NCBI GenBank assembly: GCA_026874595.1
Contig: CM049318.1
Span: 23,039,456 to 23,103,455 of the forward strand
DNA from: Sipunculus nudus
Taxonomy: Eukaryota; Annelida; Sipuncula; Golfingiida; Sipunculidae
Direction of reading: 5' to 3'
DNA length: 64,000 bases
The position numbers were made by a program, and so were the translations under genes. The notes under the pieces were generated by a model. The model did no database searches, was not told where the DNA came from, and saw nothing but the letters and a program-made list of their open reading frames with translations. Below, in pieces: positions 38,480-51,922 of this stretch; the stretch's first letter is position 1, and the number at the start of each line of letters is the position of its first letter.

Positions 38480-39320
38480 CACGTGATATCACTTGATAGG
38501 GTTTTTTTTCAGACCAGTTACTACACGTAACACATTTGCTTGTATGAGAGATATCTAGGTCAACAGGAAGAGTGAAAGTACGACAGTGCTTGGACTTAGT
38601 GAATTGCAAACATTGGTATCTAGCTCGGTCCTATTAACTGTATATAAAAACGAAGAGCAAACTAATTCAAATAGGACCCGCTTTACATCGTGTAGACACA
38701 AAGTCCCATAAAACATCCACTGTCCCTTATGTGGAATACGGTCTTCAGTAAAAATAGATCAAACCCCCTTACCCCTCCCCCCCCCCCCCTCCAACAAACA
38801 CACAAAACAGGGACCATTCAATGTATATAAGTACCTGCAGCTACCAGGAATTCGGTAGCTAATAATTTGGTAATTAATTATTTACCATTCTAACGTCAGT
38901 CTAATGTCCGTTTCATCATAACGAGAATGCCATAATAAGGTTGTCACATATATGGAAGGAATTTTATATATCTTTTTCCTTTTGCTTTCGCCAACCTTAA
39001 TCCATGTCTCAAACAAATTGTTTGCTCTAGCCCGGCATTCGATGCCAGCTGAGTGACACTTCTAAATGTTACGGAATGTTACGCTTACTCGGTCAGTCTT
39101 ATAATATAAACAACACATGCGGAGACAACCTTTGTCAATAGAAATCCACCATGCGGTTTTTGGTAATTATGTACAAGTAACCTATGACGTTTCGATATTG
39201 ATTGCATGTATATGTAGGTGACATTTTTGCTAGATCGATGTTGTATGACAATTATGTAACTATGATTGTTATAGTCTGTGGCTTTTGCTTCAATATATAT
39301 TTAGCGAACAGTTTCAGCGC
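38480..39320. repeat. Paralogous non-coding block (with 31.4-31.9 and 28.0-28.2 kb)
   Basis: Segments match 31.4-31.9 kb and, at its right end, 28.0-28.2 kb (shared ATATGTAGGTGACATTT and a TCTAGAT/CTAGATC stretch). It is likely downstream flank of an array copy duplicated with the genes. No exon seen. A C run lies near 38,777. Confidence 0.45.
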
Positions 39321-40746
39321 ATATATTTAAACCAGGTATAATAGCTGAGTAGCTGTGAAAAAAAATATATGTCTAGTCTGATGACATTGACTGCATGGTT
39401 ATCGTTTCCCTTATTTGAAACGTTGCGGATTATGGCTAACACCCCCCCCCCCCTCAATCATAACAAGAATTGTGTTTCGGAAATTAATAATGTTGAATCG
39501 CAAGTATACTCGGTCTTACGAAATATATTTCTATCATGTAAATAGGTTTGATTTTTATAATTGTAGAAATACAAGTCACTATATAGCATCAGGCCTTGTG
39601 TTTAAACCTAATTGTGAAATTATTAATTAGTACCGCCAATTTTGTTGCTGAGGCAGTTGAGCCGACGAGTTTAATCATTTGCGCTCAAGCAGAATTAGGT
39701 ATGCGATCTGATGAAAAGCAGAAAATTCTTGCAAGAGCGGTCGTCGTGACAATCCTTCTATTATTGTAAAATGCTTTATTTAGAGATTATACAGGAAGTG
39801 ACCGCTGGTCACCAGTAGCAACATATAATGACATTAGGCCTTCAGTGAGGTTGTTAAAAGAACTGCATGCAATTTTGTATTCCTGTGACAATTTTACTAA
39901 AATCATGTACTGAACATTTTTTTTTTATCTATGATGAATCTAATATATTTTTTTTAAAATCCTGATCGTCCTCTACATATAATAGCTGTTGTTCTCACTT
40001 GGCGGCTGGCGAGTAAACATTTCACGCTAGGTAACTATGGCCTGATTTGTTCAGATAAAGAGAAAGGTAAAGGGGCGGTGTGGGTATCACTGTTGATAAA
40101 AACGTGGGTTATTCTGTCAATAAGTGGTTCCGTACTTTAAAGCCGAAGGAGTCTCAGTCAGAATACACGGAGCAGATGGGACAGCCCCAGACCAAGATTT
40201 AATAGTTTTTTTTAACCCCCAACATAAACATTGCAAAAACAGTTTTTCGGAAAAAAATTCGATTAATAAGTAATAATTATCTAATCTTATGTAATCTAAA
40301 CGCCCTCATAGATACTGCGGTGCTAGATATAGTAATGTCTTATGAATGAACTTGCAGATGGTTATTTAGTTTTTAGTTTTTTTTCCGCGTACCACGGACG
40401 CCAAGGTTTTGTTTAATAGAGTAAGTATGGTAGTAGATCGATCTTGGCGCAGAAACGATCTCTATGGTCAGAATATATTATCATTCTAGATCATAAAACA
40501 AAATCATAAGACAATTCAAACCTTTCTCTAACTCTTAATTAAACCCAAATATAGGACAGGATAAACCCCTTATACACCCTGACGGCACAGTCGCTACTGC
40601 AGCAAAGTGTCCTGCAGATCTATTAACGAATACTTTTAAACACGAAACCCTCGTTAAGTTAACCTCTTTTGTTTTATGTATAATTGTTTGAAATATAATT
40701 TTTAGCAGGATAAAGAATAAAAAGAAAACTCATAATTTTCTTTTAC

Positions 40747-42947
40747 CTTTTCTTTTTCGACTTTTATAAAGACAAATTGATAGTATGATTATAACTATCT
40801 CTAATGCTGTATTCAATATCCCGACCACTACTGGTTTGACCCGTGTTTGCATTCCAGCATCAACTAAATGTATTATAACAATGAAAATCATCAAATAGAA
40901 AATATAAAATACAGGGTAAAACCTCTGTTTAAATGTAGACAATATACGTGCTTACAGAGAAAACTACACTGATTTTGTATTCATATACCTAGGGATATAT
41001 TTTATGTTTCAGACTATTTTAACTGTTTTAGTACTTTCAGGCTGTTGCTAGATTGAACCAGGACATATTTGAGGAACAGGTCAGGGATTCATTTAAAAGT
41101 ATTTAGATAGCGCATCAAATCGCTTTGGGTTATATGCAATATAATTACTGGATAGGGGTTTCTGTATAATCAGTACAGGATCCTATACGTTGTATAAAAT
41201 GGTAAAGGCTCAATTCGGAGGATAAAGCATTTACCTTTATTATTACAACGACTCTTTATAATGTGTTACAAGCAAACCATAAACTTGAGCATGAGTAATA
41301 TTGGTAATTTGCGCCATTTATATTTGCTTTATTATTCATTAGCCTGTTTAAGAACAGCAACTCTGCTAACGTAATTGTATATTTGTTTTTCGTCGATGGG
41401 ATGCACACAGTTATTAACCCTACGTATGTATTCATAATTCCGTATTCGTTATGTTTTAATAGTTGGCACTAATCTAATAACATTGGCTAAATACAAAACA
41501 TAAAAACAAATTAAAAAAATAATCGCTACGTCTTTATTATACTACTTTTAAAAAATTCCAAAATCCAGTATATCTCCATACTAGAGAGCTAATCCAGTCT
41601 AAATAGTACATGAATTCATATATTTAAATTATTTCTGCAATAAAACATCAGCATACCTGTTGTATTATTGTAAATGTCCAATGACATTAAATTAGATTTC
41701 TTCCCTCTTTTTCAGGTTTCCTATGGTCTGTGAGACACATGTATAAGGAATAATAACCTATGCCTGAATAAAAAGGGCCAGATTAACTTCAGATTAAGGG
41801 TAGTTTAGGGGTAGAATTGCCATATTGTGCTGTATGTTAATACATAAAATGTAACGACATATTAAGAAATAAAAAATGACCAGCCTAAATCATCCTCAAG
41901 GGCTTACCCTATATACAGATACCTATAGGTTTTCGATCACATCTTATAGCACTCCATACGACAATATCCTCTTTGACTTTTGCAATGGCGCAATCAGTAA
42001 CAGCGTTAGGTTCCCCTGAAACCCAGCGATACGTCTGTATTCTTCTTTCTGAGAAACAAGAAAATATTACTTATTAAAAGTGATAATAAATGAGAGAGTA
42101 CTTAAACTGAGTAAAATTTGTCTCTGTGACACACCGGGTGCCTGAGGATGAAAAGCAGTTGCTTCATTACCACATTTTTTTTGGTCACAAATGCCAAATG
42201 CAGAATATAATTTTGATATATCCCTGCTAAATAAGAAATACCTAAGATTGATTCCTATAGTTTAAGTTTTACCCTTATCAGAAGAGCCGGATCTGTACCA
42301 GTCTTCTTTGCTGAGGCCGACCCAAAAGAAACCACAATATAACATGGCAGGTTCGTACGCCTTGGCTACAGACAGGGCATCTATCTTGCCTTGAGTATCC
42401 AGTTTATCTATCGTCGCGTTTCAGGTAACACAAAGATCTTTGGCATCGTACCAGCTACTTACACCGAACTGAAAGGTTAAGTTCATACCACTTTCCTGAA
42501 AGCATTGGGTGTCCTCGGCAGGACAAGCCCGCTCGTCTGAAAAGAAATTATTTATGATAAAATATTTTCTTGAGTTCTTGAGACTGTCTCTAAAACTACG
42601 TTCTTAATGTAAATGCTTTATTTTTACAAATGCCTTCTTGATCATACAGCCGTGTGTATATAGAGGGTTATCTGTAACATACCGGTGATACCAAATTGGA
42701 CTTACGTTAACAAACTACCCCATTGTTGTATCCTCCATAATTACATCGCACTGGTTTTATCGACCTTGTCACCGAGGATACACCTACACAGGCACGGTTA
42801 AAAGGCTCCGGCTTAGGCAGGAAGGGCGCCGCTAATGAAGACAATTGAATGTGTTTCATTGTAAATATTATAATTACTCCCTGAAGAATATGAATAAGTA
42901 TACGAACACTTCCATAGTAATGATTGTATTATCATGTTGGTTTTTTT

Positions 42948-43003
<56 letters not shown>

Positions 43004-43857
43004 CTCTGAAGAAAAACAACACTGTTAATTCACAACAGACTGTTTCACCGGATATATATATATAAAACATAAGGACACAGAAAACCTGACTTAATGTGAT
43101 CACCTTTCATTGAATATTTATATTTTTAGATGTATTACTTTGGTATCATTAGTAATCCATAGTCAAAAATCACATTCAGTAATTTGCGAACAGTAAAGAA
43201 TATTTTAACGGTTCATATGATAGTTTCTCGCCGATGACATTAGTGTAGGTTCTATTTTGTGCAGTATCCTCCATTTTGACAAACGGGCCATGCGGTTTTC
43301 TAACATACCTGTATCACCATCTGCCCATGTCCAGTCACTGAAAGATTTTCTTTTTATTCCCAGCCACACCGAATTTAACCTATTTCTTCGCATGTATGCT
43401 TGCAGTGAAACACCAGGCACTGAATTATCTACAAGGTAGTATAACAACGGCACACCTTCACAGCAGGACTCGGTAACTCCCTTGGTTAACGATGCTTTCA
43501 TGTGGCTCACGTCGAAGCCTGCAACTGTATAATTCAGAATTAACATGATCAATTTTCTTGATCTATCAGTATCGGCAACATTATAGCTGCAATCGAAATA
43601 AAATTTCTATTGCCTGGCTAGAAGTAGCTTCTAGCTAGAGCTACTTCTATCTAGACACATTCTGGGTGTTTATAATATTTGTTCGTCTACTGAATAGGCA
43701 ACCCCTGTCAGATAATTTTCTCTTTCATGAGTTGATTTACTGTTGGAATCTACGTTTGCATCCCTATGCTTGAACGCACAATGAAATATCAAACGTCAAA
43801 CCTACCTCCATGAGCCCACGCACTGATAATCAGCGCTGCAAAGTATATGACCGCCAT
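40747..43857 (-). pseudogene. Copy E: two-CTLD receptor with three stop codons
   Basis: Exons: signal peptide 43806-43857 (MAVIYFAALIISAWAHG, phase 1), CTLD1a 43309-43524, CTLD1b 42706-42831, CTLD2a 42273-42536, CTLD2b 41908-42048, TM 40747-40863. All lengths are multiples of three where expected and all joins are phase 1. CTLD1a has SVWLGIKRKSFSDWTWADGD; CTLD2a has FFWVGLSKEDWY; CTLD2b has an EPN triplet (SGEPNAVTDC) but no WND. In-frame stops: TAA 42707-42709, TGA 42421-42423 and TAG 41909-41911, at positions where copy G reads GAA, CGG and GAG. The CTLD2a donor present in G (TCTG/gtaag) is mutated here, with an in-frame GT six bases on. The TM exon gives VGILNTALEIVIIILSICLY, then KSRKRKGKRK. 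No cytoplasmic tail exon was found. Confidence 0.8.
42950..43001. repeat. (AT)n microsatellite in copy E
   Basis: About 52 bases; the equivalent tract in copy F (49,884-49,961) is about 78 bases. Confidence 0.95.
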
Positions 43858-44916
43858 TCTGTGTCAATAATTGCCAGAATTCCACCCTCAACCAAGTCAC
43901 TTCTTCCCAAACTGATCTGTAATTGTATAGTAATTTAATAATTAGTTATGTACACCTTGCATTGTCATAACTCAGTATAGATTTATTCACGAAGTATAAA
44001 CCTGTCCATAATATTTGCAGTTTAAATTTGATACAGTTGTTTACAATACTACCATGGGAGTGTCTAGGCTGACTTTCATATGGGTACCGTCCAATACCGT
44101 GATCGACCCTTTGTTTGTGATATGAATGTAATTATTTTTAGTCTATGCGTGTTAAATTATTTCGTGTCAACAGTTGAATACGTTCTCACCTTTGTGAACG
44201 TTTGCGCAGCAGGATCAAGTCATGTGTATGTATGTGGTTATAAAATGGATTCACACCAATATGAAGAAATTCAATATGGCTTGGTCAAGGACGGAGCGGA
44301 GTTTATTTTTGGCCGATTAGTTTTACCACTTCACGAAATAATGGTGTCTGCAAAGCAAGGTTAAATTCCATAGAGCGCAAGACTTTGGTTTGTTTACTAG
44401 GATCTGAGAAAATCCAAACCGAGTAATGGTATGATCAAGAGGCACATTGATCAGCATTACACTATTAAATTTATATTTACCATTACATTGGCAGCTTGAT
44501 AATGACTTCGGCCCAACTATCCAACATTCAGAATATTCACCTTTCATTTATTTTCTAAACAAAGCCTCTTAACCGCATTTTTAAACAAGGAAGCATTAAA
44601 ACCCGAAAAACAGAGGACAGGAACCGTCATGTATGTTTCGACTCCATCTAGTTCAGGACATGTCCTGTTTAAATCGGACATCCGTTAACGCGGCCGTGTT
44701 ATGGTAAACAAACAAACCCGGACCGTGTTTGCATGAAGAACCATAATAAGGTGTAAAGCAACTTAATGGGAAGTACTCAGACCGAGTTCTGGGATGGATT
44801 TGCTGGAAAACATTTGTATAAAGCAAAATGGAACTGATATTGTATAATAATAGGCATAATATTGCTTCTGATTACGTCCCTTTTACTATGAGTAGACTGT
44901 ACGCATAAGGTTCATA

Positions 44917-44919
<3 letters not shown>

Positions 44920-44970
<51 letters not shown>
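44920..44970. repeat. (AT)n microsatellite at the LINE 5' edge
   Basis: About 51 bases here against about 40 in unit 2 (51,880-51,919). It marks the truncated 5' end of the LINE. Confidence 0.9.
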
Positions 44971-44973
<3 letters not shown>

Positions 44974-46628
44974 TATGTATGTAAGCACTAACTTCATACA
45001 CAAATTGATTAGGAACTCAAAATCAAAAACGTCAACTCTTGATCCATTGCCAACATGGTTAATGAAGCAGTATACGGAGGAATTACTGCAAATTATTTCA
45101 GCCATTGTCAATTCCTCTCTGTCAACTTCAACTTTTCCAACGGCCTTCAAGCATCCGCGGGTCTATTCACTCATTAAGAAACAGGTTCTTGGTAAGAGTC
45201 TCTCAGTAACTACAGACCTGTATAAAAAACCTCAGTTTTGTCTCCAAATTGATCGAGAAAGCTGTCTTGGACCAACTACAGAAGCATCTTGCTGAAGCTG
45301 AGGTGTGCGACCGCTTTCAGTCTGCGTACAGAGCCTTTCATTCCACAGAGACAGCCTTCTCAAGGTCCAGACAGACATTATGAATAGGCTTGATGAGGGT
45401 TTGCCAGTAGTTTTGGTTCTTTTAGACTTGTCTGCAGCCTTTGATGCATTAGATCACCGCATCCTCCTAGACAGGTTAAAGCATGTCTGCGGCATCAAGT
45501 CAGAGGCTCTCGAGTGGTTTGAGTCTTACCTTACTGGCCGCTATAAAGCTGTTCAAACAAACGATGCTGTGTCTGATGAGAAACCTCTGCCATATGGCTT
45601 CCCCCAGGGCTCATGCCTCGGGCCACCACTTTTCTCCATCTACACTCAACCCCTTGGGGAGCTTATTCAACATTATGGTGTCAACTACCACTGTTACGCA
45701 GATGACACTCAACTTTACCTTTCCTTTCGTCTAGACCAACCCTTTGAATCGCTCGCCAAACTCCACAAGTGCATATCTGAAGTACGTATCTGGATGTCAC
45801 ACAACATGCTAATGTTAAATGACAGTAAAACCGAAGTCATTCTATTTGCACCTAAGGCGAAACTACACCTTCTGAAGGACTTCAGTGTGCCAGTCGGGGA
45901 CGATATTTGTTTGTCCAAAACGATAGTACGCAATCTCGGTGTAAAGCTGTCAAATGTGACGTCCATGAGCAATCACATCGACTCAGTCTGTCAGATATCA
46001 TTTATGCATCTCAGAACGATTGACAAATTTAGACAATATCTTTCTTCTGGGGCTACAAAAACACTTGTACATGGTTTAGTGCTTTCTTGTATCAATTATG
46101 CTAATTCCTTTCTCTGCAACGCTCCGGACTATTTCCTTTTAAAACTCCAACGGGTACAGAATTCTGCAGCGCGAATCATAACCAAAACACAGAAATTTGA
46201 CCACATAACTCCCGTACTGATTTCGCTTCACTGGCTACCTATTAGGCAGCGTATTGATTTCAAAGTACTTTTACTTGTTTTTAAAGCTTTGACAAACGTG
46301 GCACCAGGATACATTTGTGATCTATTACAGCTCAGAACTGCACCCAGGACACTAAGGTCTTCTACCTCACACTTTTTAGTCACACCAGTTTGTAGAACTG
46401 TGACTTATGGTGATAAGTGTTTCAGTTGTTACACCCAGAAACTCTGGAACAGTTTACCTGACGGCATCAGGAATGCTGGATCTATTCCCACTTTTAAGTA
46501 ACAACTCAAAACTTTTCTTTTTAAAAAGGCTTTTAATCTGTAATGTAGCGTTATGTAAAGCGCTCTAGAGTTAATAATTTTTACACCAGGGCGCTATGCA
46601 AATGTTGCATAATAATAATAATAATAAT
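44971..46628 (+). mobile_element. 5'-truncated CR1/L2-like LINE, copy in unit 1
   Basis: Reverse transcriptase frame 45,305-46,501 with motif A (VLVLLDLSAAFDALDH), motif B (GFPQGSCLGP) and motif C (YADDTQLYLSF), then the C-terminal block LQRVQNSAARIITKT and LHWLPIRQRI. The N-terminal RT region starts earlier (from about 44,990: KTSTLDPLPTWLMKQY) but is split by at least two frameshifts, near 45,185-45,235 and 45,345-45,365. The frame ends at a TAA where the tail (QLKTFLFKKAFNL) would continue. The 3' end has GCGCTATGCAAATG and an (ATA)n tail at 46,609-46,628. No endonuclease remains. Dead on arrival or decayed; not a host gene. Confidence 0.85.
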
Positions 46629-46824
46629 GTATAAATATATATACATATCAGTGTAATTACTCATAACGGGCACCTCTGTACTAAGGCCCCCTACTATTTG
46701 CGGCCACTTACGGGGAGACCCTGAAGAGTATTTCCCGACATATATAACTTCCTTATTAAGATCCCGATTTTTTCAGGGGGCAAAATGTCCGGTCCCGTCA
46801 GTGTCGGAAATTCGAAAGTTTTAA

Positions 46825-46858
46825 TATATATATATATGGAAATATATATATATATATT

Positions 46859-46893
<35 letters not shown>

Positions 46894-46903
46894 ATATATA
46901 TAT
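46825..46903. repeat. Compound (AT)n microsatellite near the duplication junction
   Basis: An AT-rich interrupted tract of about 79 bases; its unit 2 counterpart is longer (about 53,773-53,870). It lies about 60 bases left of the duplication junction. Confidence 0.9.
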
Positions 46904-47681
46904 TATCTCATTCAATCGAGCAGCAGGATTGCTATCGGTTTTTGATTTTGTCAAACAAAGGCTAGGTAACTATGGCCTGATTTGTTCAGATAAAGAGAAA
47001 GGTAAAGGGGCGGTGTGGGTATCACTGTTGATAAAAACGTGGGTTATTCTGTCAATAAGTGGTTCCGTACTTTAAAGCCGAAGGAGTCTCAGTCAGAATA
47101 CACGGAGCAGATGGGACAGCCCCAGACCAAGATTTAATAGTTTTTTTTAACCCCCAACATAAACATTGCAAAAACAGTTTTTCGGAAAAAAATTCGATTA
47201 ATAAGTAATAATTATCTAATCTTATGTAATCTAAACGCCCTCATAGATACTGCGGTGCTAGATATAGTAATGTCTTATGAATGAACTTGCAGATGGTTAT
47301 TTAGTTTTTAGTTTTTTTTCCGCGTACCACGGACGCCAAGGTTTTGTTTAATAGAGTAAGTATGGTAGTAGATCGATCTTGGCGCAGAAACGATCTCTAT
47401 GGTCAGAATATATTATCATTCTAGATCATAAAACAAAATCATAAGACAATTCAAACCTTTCTCTAACTCTTAATTAAACCCAAATATAGGACAGGATAAA
47501 CCCCTTATACACCCTGACGGCACAGTCGCTACTGCAGCAAAGTGTCCTGCAGATCTATTAACGAATACTTTTAAACACGAAACCCTCGTTAAGTTAACCT
47601 CTTTTGTTTTATGTATAATTGTTTGAAATATAATTTTTAGCAGGATAAAGAATAAAAAGAAAACTCATAATTTTCTTTTAC

Positions 47682-49882
47682 CTTTTCTTTTTCGACTTTT
47701 ATAAAGACAAATTGATAGTATGATTATAACTATCTCTAATGCTGTATTCAATATCCCGACCACTACTGGTTTGACCCGTGTTTGCATTCCAGCATCAACT
47801 AAATGTATTATAACAATGAAAATCATCAAATAGAAAATATAAAATACAGGGTAAAACCTCTGTTTAAATGTAGACAATATACGTGCTTACAGAGAAAACT
47901 ACACTGATTTTGTATTCATATACCTAGGGATATATTTTATGTTTCAGACTATTTTAACTGTTTTAGTACTTTCAGGCTGTTGCTAGATTGAACCAGGACA
48001 TATTTGAGGAACAGGTCAGGGATTCATTTAAAAGTATTTAGATAGCGCATCAAATCGCTTTGGGTTATATGCAATATAATTACTGGATAGGGGTTTCTGT
48101 ATAATCAGTACAGGATCCTATACGTTGTATAAAATGGTAAAGGCTCAATTCGGAGGATAAAGCATTTACCTTTATTATTACAACGACTCTTTATAATGTG
48201 TTACAAGCAAACCATAAACTTGAGCATGAGTAATATTGGTAATTTGCGCCATTTATATTTGCTTTATTATTCATTAGCCTGTTTAAGAACAGCAACTCTG
48301 CTAACGTAATTGTATATTTGTTTTTCGTCGATGGGATGCACACAGTTATTAACCCTACGTATGTATTCATAATTCCGTATTCGTTATGTTTTAATAGTTG
48401 GCACTAATCTAATAACATTGGCTAAATACAAAACATAAAAACAAATTAAAAAAATAATCGCTACGTCTTTATTATACTACTTTTAAAAAATTCCAAAATC
48501 CAGTATATCTACATACTAGAGAGCTAATCCAGTCTAAATAGTACATGAATTCATATATTTAAATTATTTCTGCAATAAAACATCAGCATACCTGTTGTAT
48601 TATTGTAAATGTCCAATGACATTAAATTAGATTTCTTCCCTCTTTTTCAGGTTTCCTATGGTCTGTGAGACACATGTATAAGGAATAATAACCTATGCCT
48701 GAATAAAAAGGGCCAGATTAACTTCAGATTAAGGGTAGTTTAGGGGTAGAATTGCCATATTGTGCTGTATGTTAATACATAAAATGTAACGACATATTAA
48801 GAAATAAAAAATGACCAGCCTAAATCATCCTCAAGGGCTTACCCTATATACAGATACCTATAGGTTTTCGGTCACATCTTATAGCACTCCATACGACAAT
48901 ATCCTCTTTGACTTTTGCAATGGCGCAATCAGTAACAGCGTTAGGTTCCCCTGAAACCCAGCGATACGTCTGTATTCTTCTTTCTGAGAAACAAGAAAAT
49001 ATTACTTATTAAAAGTGATAATAAATGAGAGAGTACTTAAACTGAGTAAAATTTGTCTCTGTGACACACCGGGTGCCTGAGGATGAAAAGCAGTTGCTTC
49101 ATTACCACATTTTTTTTGGTCACAAATGCCAAATGCAGAATATAATTTTGATATATCCCTGCTAAATAAGAAATACCTAAGATTGATTCCTATAGTTTAA
49201 GTTTTACCCTTATCAGAAGAGCCGGATCTGTACCAGTCTTCTTTGCTGAGGCCGACCCAAAAGAAACCACAATATAACATGGCAGGTTCGTACGCCTTGG
49301 CTACAGACAGGGCATCTATCTTGCCTTGAGTATCCAGTTTATCTATCGTCGCGTTTCAGGTAACACAAAGATCTTTGGCATCGTACCAGCTACTTACACC
49401 GAACTGAAAGGTTAAGTTCATACCACTTTCCTGAAAGCATTGGGTGTCCTCGGCAGGACAAGCCCGCTCGTCTGAAAAGAAATTATTTATGATAAAATAT
49501 TTTCTTGAGTTCTTGAGACTGTCTCTAAAACTACGTTCTTAATGTAAATGCTTTATTTTTACAAATGCCTTCTTGATCATACAGCCGTGTGTATATAGAG
49601 GGTTATCTGTAACATACCGGTGATACCAAATTGGACTTACGTTAACAAACTACCCCATTGTTGTATCCTCCATAATTACATCGCACTGGTTTTATCGACC
49701 TTGTCACCGAGGATACACCTACACAGGCACGGTTAAAAGGCTCCGGCTTAGGCAGGAAGGGCGCCGCTAATGAAGACAATTGAATGTGTTTCATTGTAAA
49801 TATTATAATTACTCCCTGAAGAATATGAATAAGTATACGAACACTTCCATAGTAATGATTGTATTATCATGTTGGTTTTTTT

Positions 49883-49962
<80 letters not shown>

Positions 49963-50816
49963 CTCTGAAGAAAAACAACACTGTTAATTCACAACAGACT
50001 GTTTCACCGGATATATATATATAAAACATAAGGACACAGAAAACCTGACTTAATGTGATCACCTTTCATTGAATATTTATATTTTTAGATGTATTACTTT
50101 GGTATCATTAGTAATCCATAGTCAAAAATCACATTCAGTAATTTGCGAACAGTAAAGAATATTTTAACGGTTCATATGATAGTTTCTCGCCGATGACATT
50201 AGTGTAGGTTCTATTTTGTGCAGTATCCTCCATTTTGACAAACGGGCCATGCGGTTTTCTAACATACCTGTATCACCATCTGCCCATGTCCAGTCACTGA
50301 AAGATTTTCTTTTTATTCCCAGCCACACCGAATTTAACCTATTTCTTCGCATGTATGCTTGCAGTGAAACACCAGGCACTGAATTATCTACAAGGTAGTA
50401 TAACAACGGCACACCTTCACAGCAGGACTCGGTAACTCCCTTGGTTAACGATGCTTTCATGTGGCTCACGTCGAAGCCTGCAACTGTATAATTCAGAATT
50501 AACATGATCAATTTTCTTGATCTATCAGTATCGGCAACATTATAGCTGCAATCGAAATAAAATTTCTATTGCCTGGCTAGAAGTAGCTTCTAGCTAGAGC
50601 TACTTCTATCTAGACACATTCTGGGTGTTTATAATATTTGTTCGTCTACTGAATAGGCAACCCCTGTCAGATAATTTTCTCTTTCATGAGTTGATTTACT
50701 GTTGGAATCTACGTTTGCATCCCTATGCTTGAACGCACAATGAAATATCAAACGTCAAACCTACCTCCATGAGCCCACGCACTGATAATCAGCGCTGCAA
50801 AGTATATGACCGCCAT
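47682..50816 (-). pseudogene. Copy F: near-identical twin of copy E
   Basis: Exons shift from copy E by 6935 bases left of the (AT)n tract and 6959 right of it: signal peptide 50765-50816, CTLD1a 50268-50483, CTLD1b 49641-49766, CTLD2a 49208-49471, CTLD2b 48843-48983, TM 47682-47798. The same three in-frame stops are present, so the gene was already broken before it was duplicated, or the stops are tolerated. The next sequence downstream on this strand is the unit 1 LINE, so no tail exons can follow directly. Confidence 0.8.
49884..49961. repeat. (AT)n microsatellite in copy F
   Basis: About 78 bases against 52 in the twin tract. Confidence 0.95.
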
Positions 50817-51875
50817 TCTGTGTCAATAATTGCCAGAATTCCACCCTCAACCAAGTCACTTCTTCCCAAACTGATCTGTAATTGTATAGTAATTTAATAA
50901 TTAGTTATGTACACCTTGCATTGTCATAACTCAGTATAGATTTATTCACGAAGTATAAACCTGTCCATAATATTTGCAGTTTAAATTTGATACAGTTGTT
51001 TACAATACTACCATGGGAGTGTCTAGGCTGACATTCATATGGGTACCGTCCAATACCGTGATCGACCCTTTGTTTGTGATATGAATGTAATTATTTTTAG
51101 TCTATGCGTGTTAAATTATTTCGTGTCAACAGTTGAATACGTTCTAACCTTTGTGAACGTTTGCGCAGCAGGATCAAGTCATGTGTATGTATGTGGTTAT
51201 AAAATGGATTCACACCAATATGAAGAAATTCAATATGGCTTGGTCAAGGACGGAGCGGAGTTTATTTTTGGCCGATTAGTTTTACCACTTCACGAAATAA
51301 TGGTGTCTGCAAAGCAAGGTTAAATTCCATAGAGCGCAAGACTTTGGTTTGTTTACTAGGATCTGAGAAAATCCAAACCGAGTAATGGTATGATCAAGAG
51401 GCACATTGATCAGCATTACACTATTAAATTTATATTTACCATTACATTGGCAGCTTGATAATGACTTCGGCCCAACTATCCAACATTCAGAATATTCACC
51501 TTTCATTTATTTTCTAAACAAAGCCTCTTAACCGCATTTTTAAACAAGGAAGCATTAAAACCCGAAAAACAGAGGACAGGAACCGTCATGTATGTTTCGA
51601 CTCCATCTAGTTCAGGACATGTCCTGTTTAAATCGGACATCCGTTAACGCGGCCGTGTTATGGTAAACAAACAAACCCGGACCGTGTTTGCATGAAGAAC
51701 CATAATAAGGTGTAAAGCAACTTAATGGGAAGTACTCAGACCGAGTTCTGGGATGGATTTGCTGGAAAACATTTGTATAAAGCAAAATGGAACTGATATT
51801 GTATAATAATAGGCATAATATTGCTTCTGATTACGTCCCTTTTACTATGAGTAGACTGTACGCATAAGGTTCATA

Positions 51876-51919
<44 letters not shown>

Positions 51920-51922
<3 letters not shown>

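Larger units (their letters stand above)
40026..46960. repeat. Tandem segmental duplication, unit 1
   Basis: It repeats as 46961-53930 at almost full identity. It contains copy E and a LINE. Only about seven substitutions were noticed across roughly 6.8 kb (for example 41576 C/A, 41936 A/G, 44074 T/A against unit 2), plus changed (AT)n lengths. The junction at 46,961 shares GCT with both outer ends (40,026 and 53,928-53,930). Confidence 0.95.

Noticed and set aside
42813-43103. Frames containing long Ile-Tyr runs (also 13,235, 44,872, 46,785, 49,748, 53,643, 63,207)
   Set aside because: They are (AT)n microsatellites read as protein.
43610-43655. Hairpin-forming palindrome (AGAAGTAGCT / AGCTACTTCT) in a copy E intron
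   Set aside because: Real inverted repeat, but short and isolated; no RNA gene or transposon end could be tied to it.
44080-44364. 94-codon plus-strand frame, present in both units
   Set aside because: No domain, no splice or start context, and the duplicate is only conserved because the whole unit is.
45305-46501. 398-codon frame as a host gene
   Set aside because: It has reverse-transcriptase motifs A, B and C (YADD), a LINE 3' end and a simple-repeat tail.
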